The notes beneath the pieces were generated by a model, which searched no databases, had not been told where the DNA came from, and saw only the letters and a list, made by a program, of their open reading frames with translations. A stretch of 64,000 nucleotides of DNA from Streptomyces sp. TLI_235 (GTDB lineage: Bacteria; Actinomycetota; Actinomycetes; Streptomycetales; Streptomycetaceae): positions 5,208,001 to 5,272,000 of the forward strand of contig NSGV01000001.1 of assembly GCA_002300355.1 (NCBI GenBank). Reading direction: 5' to 3'. The first letter of the stretch is position 1; each line of letters opens with the position of its first letter. Shown here in pieces: positions 33,270 to 41,221 of this stretch. A program made the translations under genes and the position numbers.

Positions 33270-33301
33270 GCGCCGCCCGGTGGTTGCACACCGGACGGCG
33301 C
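33270..33301. terminator. Hairpin inside left end of element
   Basis: GCGCCGCCCGGTG (33270-33282) pairs with CACCGGACGGCGC (33289-33301) with one mismatch, loop GTTGCA-like. It precedes the first element gene and may insulate it from chromosomal transcription. Confidence 0.6.
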
Positions 33302-33336
33302 CTCAGCCGGGCCCCTAGCTGACAGGGAGTCCGACC

Positions 33337-33729
33337 TTGAAGCACGACCCTACTCGCCTGCGCACCGCTGCGGTGAGACTCATCGACGGCACGACCGTCA
33401 CCGTCCGAGAGCCGGCCTGGTGCCTCGGCCAGCACGACCAGGGCGAGCGCCTGGCCGACCTCGCCCACGACGGGTCCACCACGTCGGCCGAGGTCGCCAC
33501 CGACCTCGGGAACGTGTCGATCCTCGACGCCTGCCTCACGCAGTACCCGTACAGCGAGAACATCGACGACCGCGGCGTCCGGGTGGCCGTCCTGCTCGGC
33601 TCGGCGTGGCACCGGTTCGACGAGAACGGCCTGTTCAACCTCGCCGACGCCCTCGCCCGGCACGCGGTCGAGCTGCGGATGCTGGCCCGCCAGCTCGGCG
33701 CCATCGAGGCGAAGGAGGCGGGGCTGTGA
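33337..33729 (+). CDS. DUF6907-type protein, left copy
   Basis: 130 residues from TTG 33337, with GGGAG eight bases upstream. Core features PAWCLGQHD near 27, a beta-rich middle (VATDLGNVSILDACLTQYPYSEN) and a C-terminal helix (ENGLFNLADALARHAVELRML). The same layout occurs in the 165-residue protein at 43785-44282. Common on actinobacterial plasmids and AICEs, function unknown. Stop overlaps the next start as GTGA. Confidence 0.8.
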   Translation: MKHDPTRLRTAAVRLIDGTTVTVREPAWCLGQHDQGERLADLAHDGSTTSAEVATDLGNVSILDACLTQYPYSENIDDRGVRVAVLLGSAWHRFDENGLFNLADALARHAVELRMLARQLGAIEAKEAGL

Positions 33730-34496
33730 AGCGCATGGACTTCCTCTCCTGGCTGTCGATGCTGGCCGCCGTCGCGGTCTCGGCGCATGGTGAGTGGACG
33801 CTCGGCATCGTGTGCGGCTTCCACCCGGCCGTCGCCGCAGGCCTGCCGTTGGCGCTCGACACGTACGCGCTGCGGGCGCTGCGGGCGGGCCGCGAGGTGC
33901 TCCCCGCGGTGCTGGGCATGATGGCGACGAACGCGGCCTCGCACCTGGTCGCCGCCGACGTCGTCGAGGCCGGATGGCCGCTGATTGCCGCGGTGTCGTC
34001 GATCGCGCCGCTCGTCCTGTGGCGGGTGCACATCCTCGCCCACCGGGTTGCCGAGGACGAGCAGCCGGCCGCCGTCGAGGAGCCCGTATCCGTCCTGCTC
34101 GACGACGTCGACGGCTCGGTGTACCCGGAGCCTGTACCCACGCCGTACCCGGTGGAGGAGGAGCGGGTACGCCTTGACTTCCTGCCGCTGCCGCAGTGGG
34201 CGCCGGCCACTGTCGAGGAGCCCGCCCGTACCCGCCCGGTGCTGGCCGCCGAGCAGCCCCGTACCCGTACCGAGGTGCACGTCGAGTACGTACCCGAGGA
34301 CGAGCCGGAGGCGGGTACGGACGACGCCGAGGCGGAGCTGATCGCCCGCGGCCGGGAGACGTTCGCCCAGCACGTCTACGACGGCAAGGTGCCTTCCATC
34401 AGGGAGATCCGTGCCGGGCTCGGCGTGGGCCAGACCCGCGCGCAGCGGGTGCAGGACGCGCTCCGCGCCGATGTCGAGCAGGGGGTGACCGCATGA
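33726..34496 (+). CDS. Spd/DUF2637-like membrane spread protein with C-terminal HTH
   Basis: 256 residues from GTG 33726. First 115 residues have about four membrane segments (FLSWLSMLAAVAVSAHG, GLPLALDTYALRALRAG, LPAVLGMMATNAASHLVAAD, WPLIAAVSSIAPLVLWRVHILAHR), as in the DUF2637/Spd proteins that help plasmid spread in mycelium. A disordered acidic stretch follows, then a C-terminal helix-turn-helix (VPSIREIRAGLGVGQTRAQR). Next gene overlaps as ATGA. Val codons GTA, rare in this genome, and a GTACCC hexamer cluster are concentrated in its linker. Confidence 0.78.
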   Translation: MKRMDFLSWLSMLAAVAVSAHGEWTLGIVCGFHPAVAAGLPLALDTYALRALRAGREVLPAVLGMMATNAASHLVAADVVEAGWPLIAAVSSIAPLVLWRVHILAHRVAEDEQPAAVEEPVSVLLDDVDGSVYPEPVPTPYPVEEERVRLDFLPLPQWAPATVEEPARTRPVLAAEQPRTRTEVHVEYVPEDEPEAGTDDAEAELIARGRETFAQHVYDGKVPSIREIRAGLGVGQTRAQRVQDALRADVEQGVTA

Positions 34497-34633
34497 GCGA
34501 GCAGCACGCCTGCACCTGCGGGCACGACCACAGCCCGACCCCGTACCTGCCGCAGCAGCCGGTGTACCCGGCGCCGTACCCGGTGTACCCGCAGGCCCCG
34601 GCGCCTGTACCCGCCCGGCCGTACGGCGGGTAC
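34121..34633. repeat. GTACCC/GGGTAC hexamer cluster across two spd-like genes
   Basis: Thirteen copies by eye: forward at 34121, 34134, 34145, 34228, 34261, 34290, 34564, 34576, 34585, 34607; reverse at 34165, 34313, 34628. They occur in all three codon frames (Tyr-Pro, Val-Pro with GTA, Arg-Thr), so the enrichment is at DNA level and not simply a protein repeat. Confidence 0.65.
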
Positions 34634-34783
34634 ATCGCGGCCGGCGCGGGCGCCGCGGCGGTGCTGATCCCGACCCTGCTGGCCGTCACCGCGGCCCTGC
34701 TGGCGGTCGGCCTGGCGGCGCTGGCCATCGCGGTCACCGCGCTGGTCGTCCGCTGGATCATCCGCGACATGCGGCGCGGCTGA
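34493..34783 (+). CDS. Small two-helix Spd-like spread protein
   Basis: 96 residues. The head carries CTCGHDHS and a Pro/Tyr-rich stretch (VYPAPYPVYPQAPAPVPARP), then a long hydrophobic region forming two helices (AAGAGAAAVLIPTLLAVTAA; VGLAALAIAVTALVVRWII). Resembles SpdB/SpdD-type plasmid spread proteins in layout. Coupled to the previous gene by ATGA. Acts presumably with TraB at hyphal septa. Confidence 0.72.
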   Translation: MSEQHACTCGHDHSPTPYLPQQPVYPAPYPVYPQAPAPVPARPYGGYIAAGAGAAAVLIPTLLAVTAALLAVGLAALAIAVTALVVRWIIRDMRRG

Positions 34784-34862
34784 CGGCTGCCCGTCCTCGC
34801 CCGGTCGCCGGGCGGGGGTGGGGAGCCGGGACAGCCCCGGCCCGCACGGAGAGGACACCGTC

Positions 34863-35057
34863 ATGCCGCAGGAGCCCGACCACTACACCACCGGTGAGAT
34901 CGCCCGCTCGGCGTGGATCATCGCCAAAGCCACCGTGACCGCCGTCCGCGGCGGCGACCCGGCGAAGTACGACCGGCAGGTCGACGCGCTGCAGGCGCGG
35001 GCCGTCGAGCGGGAGGCCGCCGAGCAGGCCGAGCGGGACGCCAAGCGCCGCAAGTAG
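34863..35057 (+). CDS. Small charged protein upstream of traB
   Basis: 64 residues, MPQEPDHYTTGEIARSAWII then a helix and charged tail ending EAAEQAERDAKRRK. GGAGAGGA lies about eight bases before ATG 34863. Position between spd-like and translocase genes is common for tiny AICE transfer proteins. Function unknown. Confidence 0.65.
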   Translation: MPQEPDHYTTGEIARSAWIIAKATVTAVRGGDPAKYDRQVDALQARAVEREAAEQAERDAKRRK

Positions 35058-35146
35058 TACCGCCCCGGGGCGGCCGTCCACGGCCAAGCGACCGGCCGCC
35101 CCGGGGCCCCTGACCACCGATCAGCAGCAGCAGGAGGACACCCATC

Positions 35147-37282
35147 ATGACCGACACGATCCCGGAGGCAGCAGTGGGCACCGTCCACGACCTCGACGAG
35201 CACCGCACCGCCCGGCCGGCGGTGCAGCTGGTGAAGCCGCGCGCCGACGACGACCAGGGCGAGGCCGTCGACCGGGTCGACAACCCGCTCGCCGACTGGC
35301 TGACCGTCCCCGACGCGCCGATCCTCCCGGCCTGGGCCCGCACCCCGGCCCTGGTCAAGGCCAACGCCGGCGCGCTGTGCCGCCTCGCCGGCTACCACGG
35401 GGCGTTCCACTCCCTGCGGCTGCCGAAGTACGGGGCGCGCACGGCGTGGCTGGCCACCCGCGGCGCCTGGCGCGCCTCGGTGCGGCTGTGGCCGGTCCTC
35501 ACCGCGGCCGACCACACCAAGACGGTCAAGGCCCTCGCCGCGCAGGTGAAGGCAAAGCCGGAGGACGTGGAGCTGGCGGCACGTCACCAGCTGGCGCACC
35601 GCGGCCGTACCGAGGCGCGCCGGGCCCGCTGGGCGACAGCCGCGGGCGTGGCCTCGGCGGCGGTGGCGGCCGGCGCGCTGGCGCCCGCGGTGCTGCAGCT
35701 CCTGATCGGCGCGGCCCTGCTCGGCCTACTCGCCGTCGTCGGCCACGGCGAGGACGACAAGCTCCTCGACCGCCCCGAGGTGCCGCTGCGGGTCGACATG
35801 AGCGCGCAGCAGCTCAACGACGCGCTGCGCTCGGTCGGCCTGCTGAAGGCGGGCAAGGGCGAGGAGGAGGGGCCGCGGGTGCGGTGCGTCATGGGCCCGG
35901 TGCGCGACGGCCGCGGCTGGGCGGTGGTGTTCGACCTGCCGACCGGCGGCGGGAAGAAGGCCGCGGACGTCCTCGCCAAGCGGGAGGAACTGGCCGCCGA
36001 GCTCGGCGTGGATGAGATCCAGGTCATCATGGCCCGGGTGCGCGCCGCGGGCGGCGGCAACGCCGGCCGGGTGTCGATGTGGGTCGCCGACGACGACCCC
36101 TACCTCGGCGACCCGACCCCCTCGCCGCTGGTCGCCCTGCGGGAGTTCTCCGTCTGGGAGCCGATCCCGTTCGGCGCGGACGCCCGCGGCAACCGGATCA
36201 GCGTGCCGGTGATGTGGCAGTCCCTGTTCTTCGGCGGCCTGCCCAGGCGCGGCAAGACGTTCACCCAGCGGCTGCTGACCGCGGCCGGCCTGCTCGACCC
36301 GTGGGTGCGGCACTACGTCGCCGACGGCAAGGGCGGCGCCGACTGGATGCCGATGAAGGCGGTCGCGCACCGGCTGGTGATGGGCGCCGAGGACGACGCC
36401 GTCGAGGCGCTGAAGGCCATGCTGAAGGAGCTGCTGGGGGAGATGGAGCGCCGCTTCGCCCTGCTCCGCGGCCTGCCGACCTCGGTGTGCCCGGAGGGCA
36501 AGCTCACCCCGGAGATCGTGAAGCGCTACAGGCTGCCGGTCATCTTCGTGACGATCGACGAGCTGCAGGAGTACTTCACCGCGATGGACAAAGACGACCG
36601 CGACCAGGTCATCGACGACCTGTGCCGCATCGCCCGCCGCGGCCCGGCCGCCGGCTTCATCTCCAACTTCGCCTCCCAGCGCCCGGACGCCGACTCGGTG
36701 CCCACCAAGCTGCGCGAGATCGTGACCATCCGCTACTCGACGCAGGTCATCGACCGGGCCAGCTCCGACATGGTCCTCGGCAAGGGCAAGGCCGCGCAGG
36801 GCGCCGACGCGAGCGTGCTCTCCGAGGAGCACAAGGGGACCGGTGTCCTCGTCACCGGCCCCGCCTCGTTCGTGACCGTGCGGGCCGACTACCTCGACGG
36901 CCCGGCGTTCGCCGGCCTGTGCCAGCGCGGCCGGGCTCTGCGCACCGAGGCGGGCACGCTCTCCGGGGACGCGGTCGGCGACGTCACGGCGGCCGCCGAC
37001 CAGGCCGGGCTGACCATCGCCCCGGTGCTGTCGGAGTGCCTCGACGTGATGCGGCACGCGGAGCGGATGCACACCGTCGACCTGCTCGACCGCCTCGTCA
37101 ACGTCGACGAGGACCGGTACGGCGACTGGGACGGCGAGCGCCTGGCCCGCGACCTCGAGGCCGCCGGGGTCGTCCGCACCACCAAGCAGGTCAACATCAA
37201 GGGGAAGAACCTGGCCGGCTACCGCCGCACCGACCTCGAGGCCGCGGTGCCCGCCGAGCTCCTCCTCGCCGCCCGCCAGTAG
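35147..37282 (+). CDS. traB: FtsK/SpoIIIE-type conjugative DNA translocase (TraB-like)
   Basis: 711 residues. A membrane region near 165-200 (AGVASAAVAAGALAPAVLQL; LIGAALLGLLAVVG), then the ATPase: Walker A LFFGGLPRRGKTFTQ near 365, Walker B VIFVTIDELQEY near 464, and an FtsK-like sensor segment (AAGFISNFASQRPDADSVPTKL). A C-terminal winged-helix (about 630-705, MHTVDLLDRLVNVDEDRYGDW ... GVVRTTKQ) likely reads DNA recognition repeats, as FtsK-gamma does. AICE TraB proteins move double-stranded DNA between hyphae without relaxase. It is the only conjugation motor in the element. Confidence 0.92.
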   Translation: MTDTIPEAAVGTVHDLDEHRTARPAVQLVKPRADDDQGEAVDRVDNPLADWLTVPDAPILPAWARTPALVKANAGALCRLAGYHGAFHSLRLPKYGARTAWLATRGAWRASVRLWPVLTAADHTKTVKALAAQVKAKPEDVELAARHQLAHRGRTEARRARWATAAGVASAAVAAGALAPAVLQLLIGAALLGLLAVVGHGEDDKLLDRPEVPLRVDMSAQQLNDALRSVGLLKAGKGEEEGPRVRCVMGPVRDGRGWAVVFDLPTGGGKKAADVLAKREELAAELGVDEIQVIMARVRAAGGGNAGRVSMWVADDDPYLGDPTPSPLVALREFSVWEPIPFGADARGNRISVPVMWQSLFFGGLPRRGKTFTQRLLTAAGLLDPWVRHYVADGKGGADWMPMKAVAHRLVMGAEDDAVEALKAMLKELLGEMERRFALLRGLPTSVCPEGKLTPEIVKRYRLPVIFVTIDELQEYFTAMDKDDRDQVIDDLCRIARRGPAAGFISNFASQRPDADSVPTKLREIVTIRYSTQVIDRASSDMVLGKGKAAQGADASVLSEEHKGTGVLVTGPASFVTVRADYLDGPAFAGLCQRGRALRTEAGTLSGDAVGDVTAAADQAGLTIAPVLSECLDVMRHAERMHTVDLLDRLVNVDEDRYGDWDGERLARDLEAAGVVRTTKQVNIKGKNLAGYRRTDLEAAVPAELLLAARQ

Positions 37283-37310
37283 ACCCCCGGGCACTACCCG
37301 AGCCCACTAC

Positions 37311-37348
37311 GGCCCCCCTCTGTGATCCGCCGGATCTAGAGGGGGGCC
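37311..37348. terminator. Bidirectional terminator between traB and cargo operon
   Basis: GGCCCCCCTCT (37311-37321) pairs with AGAGGGGGGCC (37338-37348), with an inner GATCC/GGATC stem. It separates the convergent traB and 37402-37671 genes. Confidence 0.8.
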
Positions 37349-37413
37349 ATTTCCCGCGTAGAGGGGCCGACCATGGGCTCTGACCAGGCATGTAGCGCCC
37401 CCTAGAGGGGGCC
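37337..37413 (+). repeat. Three TAGAGGGG(G)GCC repeats after traB
   Basis: TAGAGGGGGGCC at 37337-37348, TAGAGGGGCC at 37359-37368 and TAGAGGGGGCC at 37403-37413, same orientation. The third overlaps the stop codon of the minus-strand gene and forms a GCCCCCT/AGGGGGC hairpin. Placement beside the translocase gene is where a clt (transfer origin) often lies. Confidence 0.6.
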
Positions 37414-37671
37414 GTCGAGCCCCTCGTGCGGGCCGGTGATGTACTCCGCATCGCCGCCGGCGGCGCGCCGGATGTCGCCGAGCGGGTCGATGACACGGTT
37501 CAGGACGGGACAGTCCTCCTGGTGGACGATCCACATATGTTCGATCTGGCCTTCCTCGTTCCGCAAAGCCAGGACGGGGAAGTTGTCGCAATCCGAGCAG
37601 CGGAAGCCAGCGGCGAGGGCCTCCACAGCGTCGCTGTCGTCGAGGCGCAGGTCCATCCCCCAGCGCGTCAT
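37402..37671 (-). CDS. Small Cys-pair protein downstream of tape-measure gene
   Basis: 89 residues from ATG 37671, overlapping the previous stop as ATGA. It has FRCSDCDNFPVLAL (CxxC) and HQEDCPVLNRVIDP, three Cys plus His that could bind zinc, followed by a helix. Function unknown. Its coupling to the tape-measure-like gene suggests a tail-assembly-like accessory role, but that is inference. Confidence 0.72.
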   Translation of the reverse strand: MTRWGMDLRLDDSDAVEALAAGFRCSDCDNFPVLALRNEEGQIEHMWIVHQEDCPVLNRVIDPLGDIRRAAGGDAEYITGPHEGLDGPL

Positions 37672-39578
37672 GATCCCTGCCCGAACATGACCTGGACGTT
37701 GCCGCCGCCCTCGACCCGAACCATCTTGCGGATTCGCTGCTTGAGCTCGGAGTCGGCCCCGGTGAGGTCGATCTGCACCCGGACGAACCCTCCGCCAGCC
37801 TTGGACAGCGGGGTGACCGTCGCGCCGGCGCCGAGAGAGAGGATCTCCGGGCCGGCCTCGCCGACGAGGACCGAGCCGGCGCCGGTGATGTGACCGCCCT
37901 GAGCGAGCGCGGGGATGCGCGGGACGTGGAAGCTGCGGCCGCCGACCCCGGGCACCCAGTCGGGCACGGTGAAGCCGATCCCGGCGACGCTGTTGTTCCA
38001 GCCCCACGCGACCATGTTGAACGCCCACTTGAAGGGGGCCCAGATCATGCTGCCGACGTTGGCGAAGGCGTCGCCGATGCCGCGGGCCACCGTCTTGATC
38101 CAGTTCCAGACCGAGGAGGCACCGGACTTGATGTTGTCCCAGTAGTGGGTGATGGCCCAGACGGCCATCCCCACGGGGCCGGTGAGGATGCCGAGCAGTA
38201 GGGGCCAGTTGCCCTTCACCCAGTCCCAGACGAACTTGATGGCGCCCCAGACCGCGTTGAACGCCGTGGTGCAGATCGCCCGGAAGGTGTCGCTCTTCTG
38301 GTAGAGCAGGATGAAGCCGGCGACGAGGGCGGCGACGCCGATGATGATCAACCCGATGGGGTTGGCGTTCATCGCGACGTTCCACAACCACTGGGCTGCG
38401 GTCCACGCCATGGTGGCGCCCTTCACCACATTCTGGACTGCGGCCCACGCCATGGTGACGCCCTGCACCAGGAGGATGGTCCCGGCGATCCCGGCGAGGG
38501 CGATGCCGAGCGGTTCCATGTACGTCTTGTTGTCCATGGCGAACTGCACGAACTTGCCGCCGACCTCAGCCAATTTCATCTGGGCGTCACGCTTGAACTG
38601 CTCCAGGGCGGCGCTCGGGTTGTCGTGCACCGTCTTGGCCATGCGGTCCGCGGCGCCCGCCACATCGCCCAGAGCCGCCTTCGCGCTGGACGGGTCCAGC
38701 GCCAGAAGCGCCTTCTGGACGTCCTCACTCTTGGTTCCGAACAGCGCTAGGGCGGTGTTGTTCCGCTCGACGGGATCCTTCATCGCTCGCAGCCGGTCCA
38801 TCACCGTGTCGAACGCGGCGGCGGCCTTCGGGCCACCGTCGACGAAGACGCGCTGCATCTCCTTGCCGGACAGGCCGAGCTCCTTGAAGGCGTCCTTGCT
38901 GGCCTGGCTGCCGGACTGGGCGATGAGCGTGAACTCTTTCAAGCTGTCAGCCACCACGTCGGCGTCACGGGCGCCGGCCCGCAGCCCCTGGGCGAGGATG
39001 CCGGTGGCAGTCGCACCGTCCAGGCCGAGCTGGCGGAACTGGGTGCTGTACTCGCCGACGGTATCGATCAGGTCGCCGGACTTATCGACACCGGTCTGCA
39101 TGCCGGCCGTGATGATGTCGAAAGCCTCGGTAGCGTCCTTGGCGAGGCCCGTGCGCATGAGCTGGCCGGCAGCCGCAGTGGACTCGGAGACATCCACGTC
39201 GAATGTCTTCGCGAGAGCTTCCGCCTTGACCGTGGCCTCTTTGATGCCCTTCGCCCCACCCAGGTCACCCATGTTCTGGATGACACCCTTGATGGCGGTG
39301 TTGACCTCCTCGGCTGACTCACCCCAGGCGTCGGCGTAGACGCTCGCGGAGATCTTCGCGAGCTCGGCGGACTTTTCCGGTCCGATGCCGAGCTGTGCAG
39401 CCAGCTTGGACGACGCCGCGCTCATGTCTAGAGAGTCAGCAACTCCCTTGCCGAGCGCACCCGCCACGGCCGCGGAGATGCCCGCCGCCGCCGTGGCGAT
39501 CTTCTCCTTCATCGTCCCGAGGGCAGCCGACGCCCGGTCACGCGCGACCAGGTTGAATACCAGGCTCGTGTCCGACAT
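37668..39578 (-). CDS. Phage tail tape-measure-like protein (AICE cargo)
   Basis: 636 residues, intact. N-terminal 350 residues are helical/coiled (SSKLAAQLGIGPEKSAELAK; TFDVDVSESTAAAGQLMRTG) in the TP901-type tape-measure pattern. About 355-480 are hydrophobic segments (GIALAGIAGTILLVQGVTMA; NPIGLIIIGVAALVAGFILL). The C-terminus has the tape-measure end signatures AQGGHITGAGSVLVGEAGPE and GAGATVTPLSKAGGG. In phages this protein sets tail length and may carry an active end. Here no capsid, portal, tail tube or baseplate gene accompanies it; the next gene ends one base upstream. Confidence 0.88.
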   Translation of the reverse strand: MSDTSLVFNLVARDRASAALGTMKEKIATAAAGISAAVAGALGKGVADSLDMSAASSKLAAQLGIGPEKSAELAKISASVYADAWGESAEEVNTAIKGVIQNMGDLGGAKGIKEATVKAEALAKTFDVDVSESTAAAGQLMRTGLAKDATEAFDIITAGMQTGVDKSGDLIDTVGEYSTQFRQLGLDGATATGILAQGLRAGARDADVVADSLKEFTLIAQSGSQASKDAFKELGLSGKEMQRVFVDGGPKAAAAFDTVMDRLRAMKDPVERNNTALALFGTKSEDVQKALLALDPSSAKAALGDVAGAADRMAKTVHDNPSAALEQFKRDAQMKLAEVGGKFVQFAMDNKTYMEPLGIALAGIAGTILLVQGVTMAWAAVQNVVKGATMAWTAAQWLWNVAMNANPIGLIIIGVAALVAGFILLYQKSDTFRAICTTAFNAVWGAIKFVWDWVKGNWPLLLGILTGPVGMAVWAITHYWDNIKSGASSVWNWIKTVARGIGDAFANVGSMIWAPFKWAFNMVAWGWNNSVAGIGFTVPDWVPGVGGRSFHVPRIPALAQGGHITGAGSVLVGEAGPEILSLGAGATVTPLSKAGGGFVRVQIDLTGADSELKQRIRKMVRVEGGGNVQVMFGQGS

Positions 39579-39579
39579 G

Positions 39580-40158
39580 TCAGATCAGCTCCAGCCGGCG
39601 GTCCTGCGCCAGCCGATGGGCCGCGGCGAGGACTTCCTCCCGGCGCTCGGCGAGGATGGCGTACGCCCGCCGGCTGGCGTCGAGGATGTCGACGTCCCCA
39701 CCGGTGTTCATCAGCAGGGCCCGTCGGTCCGCGCGGCAGCCGTCCCGGTCTCCCCCAGGGAAGGCGAAGTAGCGGAAGTCCGTGATCCACACCTCGGCCG
39801 CCACGGCGACGATGGCCGACCCCATGCGGGACGTCTTCGCGTACCGCGTCACGCCGGACATGTCGTCGGCGATCTCGATCTCGACCGGGCCGAGGCCGAG
39901 CGCGCGGGCCACGATGGCGTGCGCGGCCTCGTGCTCCGCGACCAGCTGCAGCGCGTAGTCCGCATCCCGGCTGGCCATACGGACCCTCACGTCGTCCGGG
40001 TCGCCGGCCGGGTGGCGCTGCCCGCCCAGCACACCGGAGCTGAGCAGAGACGTTGTCAGGTCGTTGCCCAGCGACCGCCATGCGTCGACCGCGGCGCGGT
40101 CCTGCGCGTCGAGCTGGGTGTACATCTGCCAGGCGACCTGCTCCGAACTTGCGGTCAC
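39580..40158 (-). CDS. FtsH/M41-like HEAAH zinc peptidase-like protein
   Basis: 192 residues from GTG 40158 (GGAG six bases upstream). Central LVAEHEAAHAIVARALGLGP matches the M41 HExxH helix, followed by VEIEIADDMSGVTRY, reminiscent of the FtsH strand after the motif. No AAA+ domain and no membrane helix. Ends one base before the tape-measure start, so the two are tightly coupled. Likely a maturation or regulatory protease for the cargo protein; the third zinc ligand is unassigned. Confidence 0.78.
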   Translation of the reverse strand: MTASSEQVAWQMYTQLDAQDRAAVDAWRSLGNDLTTSLLSSGVLGGQRHPAGDPDDVRVRMASRDADYALQLVAEHEAAHAIVARALGLGPVEIEIADDMSGVTRYAKTSRMGSAIVAVAAEVWITDFRYFAFPGGDRDGCRADRRALLMNTGGDVDILDASRRAYAILAERREEVLAAAHRLAQDRRLELI

Positions 40159-40370
40159 TTCCCGCTCCTCTCTCTGAGCGGCTTGTAGCCACGGAGGGCG
40201 AGCTGCTCGTCGACCTGCGCGACCCGGTCGGCCAGGCCGCGGGCCGCGTATCCCTTCCGCTCCTCCAGGAGCGCCTCGACCATCCGCTCTGCGGCCGAGG
40301 CCGGGGCCGGCGAAGGCTCCCTCGACGTCGTCGAGAGAGCCTTCGCACCCCACCACAACACACCCATCAC
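40155..40370 (-). CDS. Small charged helical protein of cargo operon
   Basis: 71 residues starting MMGVLWWGAKALSTTSREP; a hydrophobic start, then a charged amphipathic helix (MVEALLEERKGYAARGLADR) ending RSGK. Overlaps the M41-like gene as GTGA. Function unknown. ATG 40367 is an alternative start. Confidence 0.6.
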   Translation of the reverse strand: MMGVLWWGAKALSTTSREPSPAPASAAERMVEALLEERKGYAARGLADRVAQVDEQLALRGYKPLRERSGK

Positions 40371-40496
40371 TGCCTCCCGTCGTTGGCGACGACGCGGTGG
40401 CAGCGCCCTCGCATGGTCCTGGCCGGCCCGTGGGCGCCTACTGGGCCCGCCGGTGTCCCCGCTGCCGGGCGATCTGCCGGCTCACGGTGCTTGGGC

Positions 40497-40898
40497 TCAG
40501 AGATCGCCGCGACGGCGGTCCGCGTACGCGAGCACGGCCGACCGATCGAGCAGCCACCGCCCCGCGAACTGGCGGCCCATGCCCTCGGCAGCCAGCTGGC
40601 GTATGCGCCGCTCGCTGAGCGCGAGTAGGGCGCTGGCCTCCGTCGTGGTGATCTCATGGGGCAAGCCTGGCCCGACTTCCGGAGCGTCAGCTTCCGTACT
40701 GCCGCTGGCGGCACGGGGCAGGGCCTCGTACGCCTTGGCGGCCCGGCGGATCGCCCGGCGGGTCTGCTCGACCTCCGGCCGCATCCACGGGGCGAGCGAG
40801 GCCAGCACATGGGAGACGTTGGGCGAGGCGAGGATGCGGTCGAGGACGTGGGCGCTCACCCCGGAGACGAGGGCGCCCTCAACGTACGGAGCCGTCAC
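40497..40898 (-). CDS. Helix-turn-helix (HTH_17/AlpA-like) protein of cargo operon
   Basis: 133 residues, GTG 40898 with GGAGG six bases upstream. The C-terminal third has ITTTEASALLALSERRIRQL and FAGRWLLDRSAVLAYADRRR, the HTH_17/excisionase fold. The N-terminal 75 residues are helical (ASPNVSHVLASLAPWMRPEV). Could regulate the cargo operon or act as a second directionality factor. Starts inside the preceding small gene (20-bp overlap). Confidence 0.75.
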   Translation of the reverse strand: MTAPYVEGALVSGVSAHVLDRILASPNVSHVLASLAPWMRPEVEQTRRAIRRAAKAYEALPRAASGSTEADAPEVGPGLPHEITTTEASALLALSERRIRQLAAEGMGRQFAGRWLLDRSAVLAYADRRRGDL

Positions 40899-41049
40899 CG
40901 CGGCCTCCTCTCAGCCGGTTCGCCACCTCGAGCGCGCGCCGACGGCGGCATGGGCGGCACGTGCGCTTCCCTGCGGGCAGCGATGTCCTGCCGCCCCACA
41001 GCAGACGGCCGCAGCCGCCGGCGCACACAGTGTCGGGCTTCCTAGCCAT
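40879..41049 (-). CDS. 56-residue zinc-ribbon-like protein, first gene of cargo operon
   Basis: Reads MARKPDTVCAGGCGRLLWGG then SLPAGKRTCRPCRRRRALEV. Two Cys pairs (CAGGC and CRPC) and a strongly basic tail resemble small zinc-ribbon proteins common in Streptomyces phages and AICEs. AAGGAGG seven bases before ATG 41049 is a perfect ribosome binding site. Likely a nucleic-acid-binding protein. Confidence 0.75.
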   Translation of the reverse strand: MARKPDTVCAGGCGRLLWGGRTSLPAGKRTCRPCRRRRALEVANRLRGGRGDGSVR

Positions 41050-41221
41050 GGAGCCTCCTTCTCGCGTACGCCCGGCCCGTGCGTACGCGGTTTCCGCATA
41101 TTTGCTGTTCAGGGCCGGGGGGAGTTTTCTAAAAGTTGGGCGCGGGGCTGCCGCCCTGGCCAGGCTTAAGAACCGGGCGCCCGTCCTCGCAATGACTCTG
41201 TGTCACTTGCGAGTTGCTGCT

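Noticed and set aside
40367..40810. Possible 147-codon gene in the AICE cargo operon
   Set aside because: Overlaps the HTH protein in another frame; Arg/Pro/Ser-rich, whereas the HTH frame has a recognisable domain and a good ribosome binding site.
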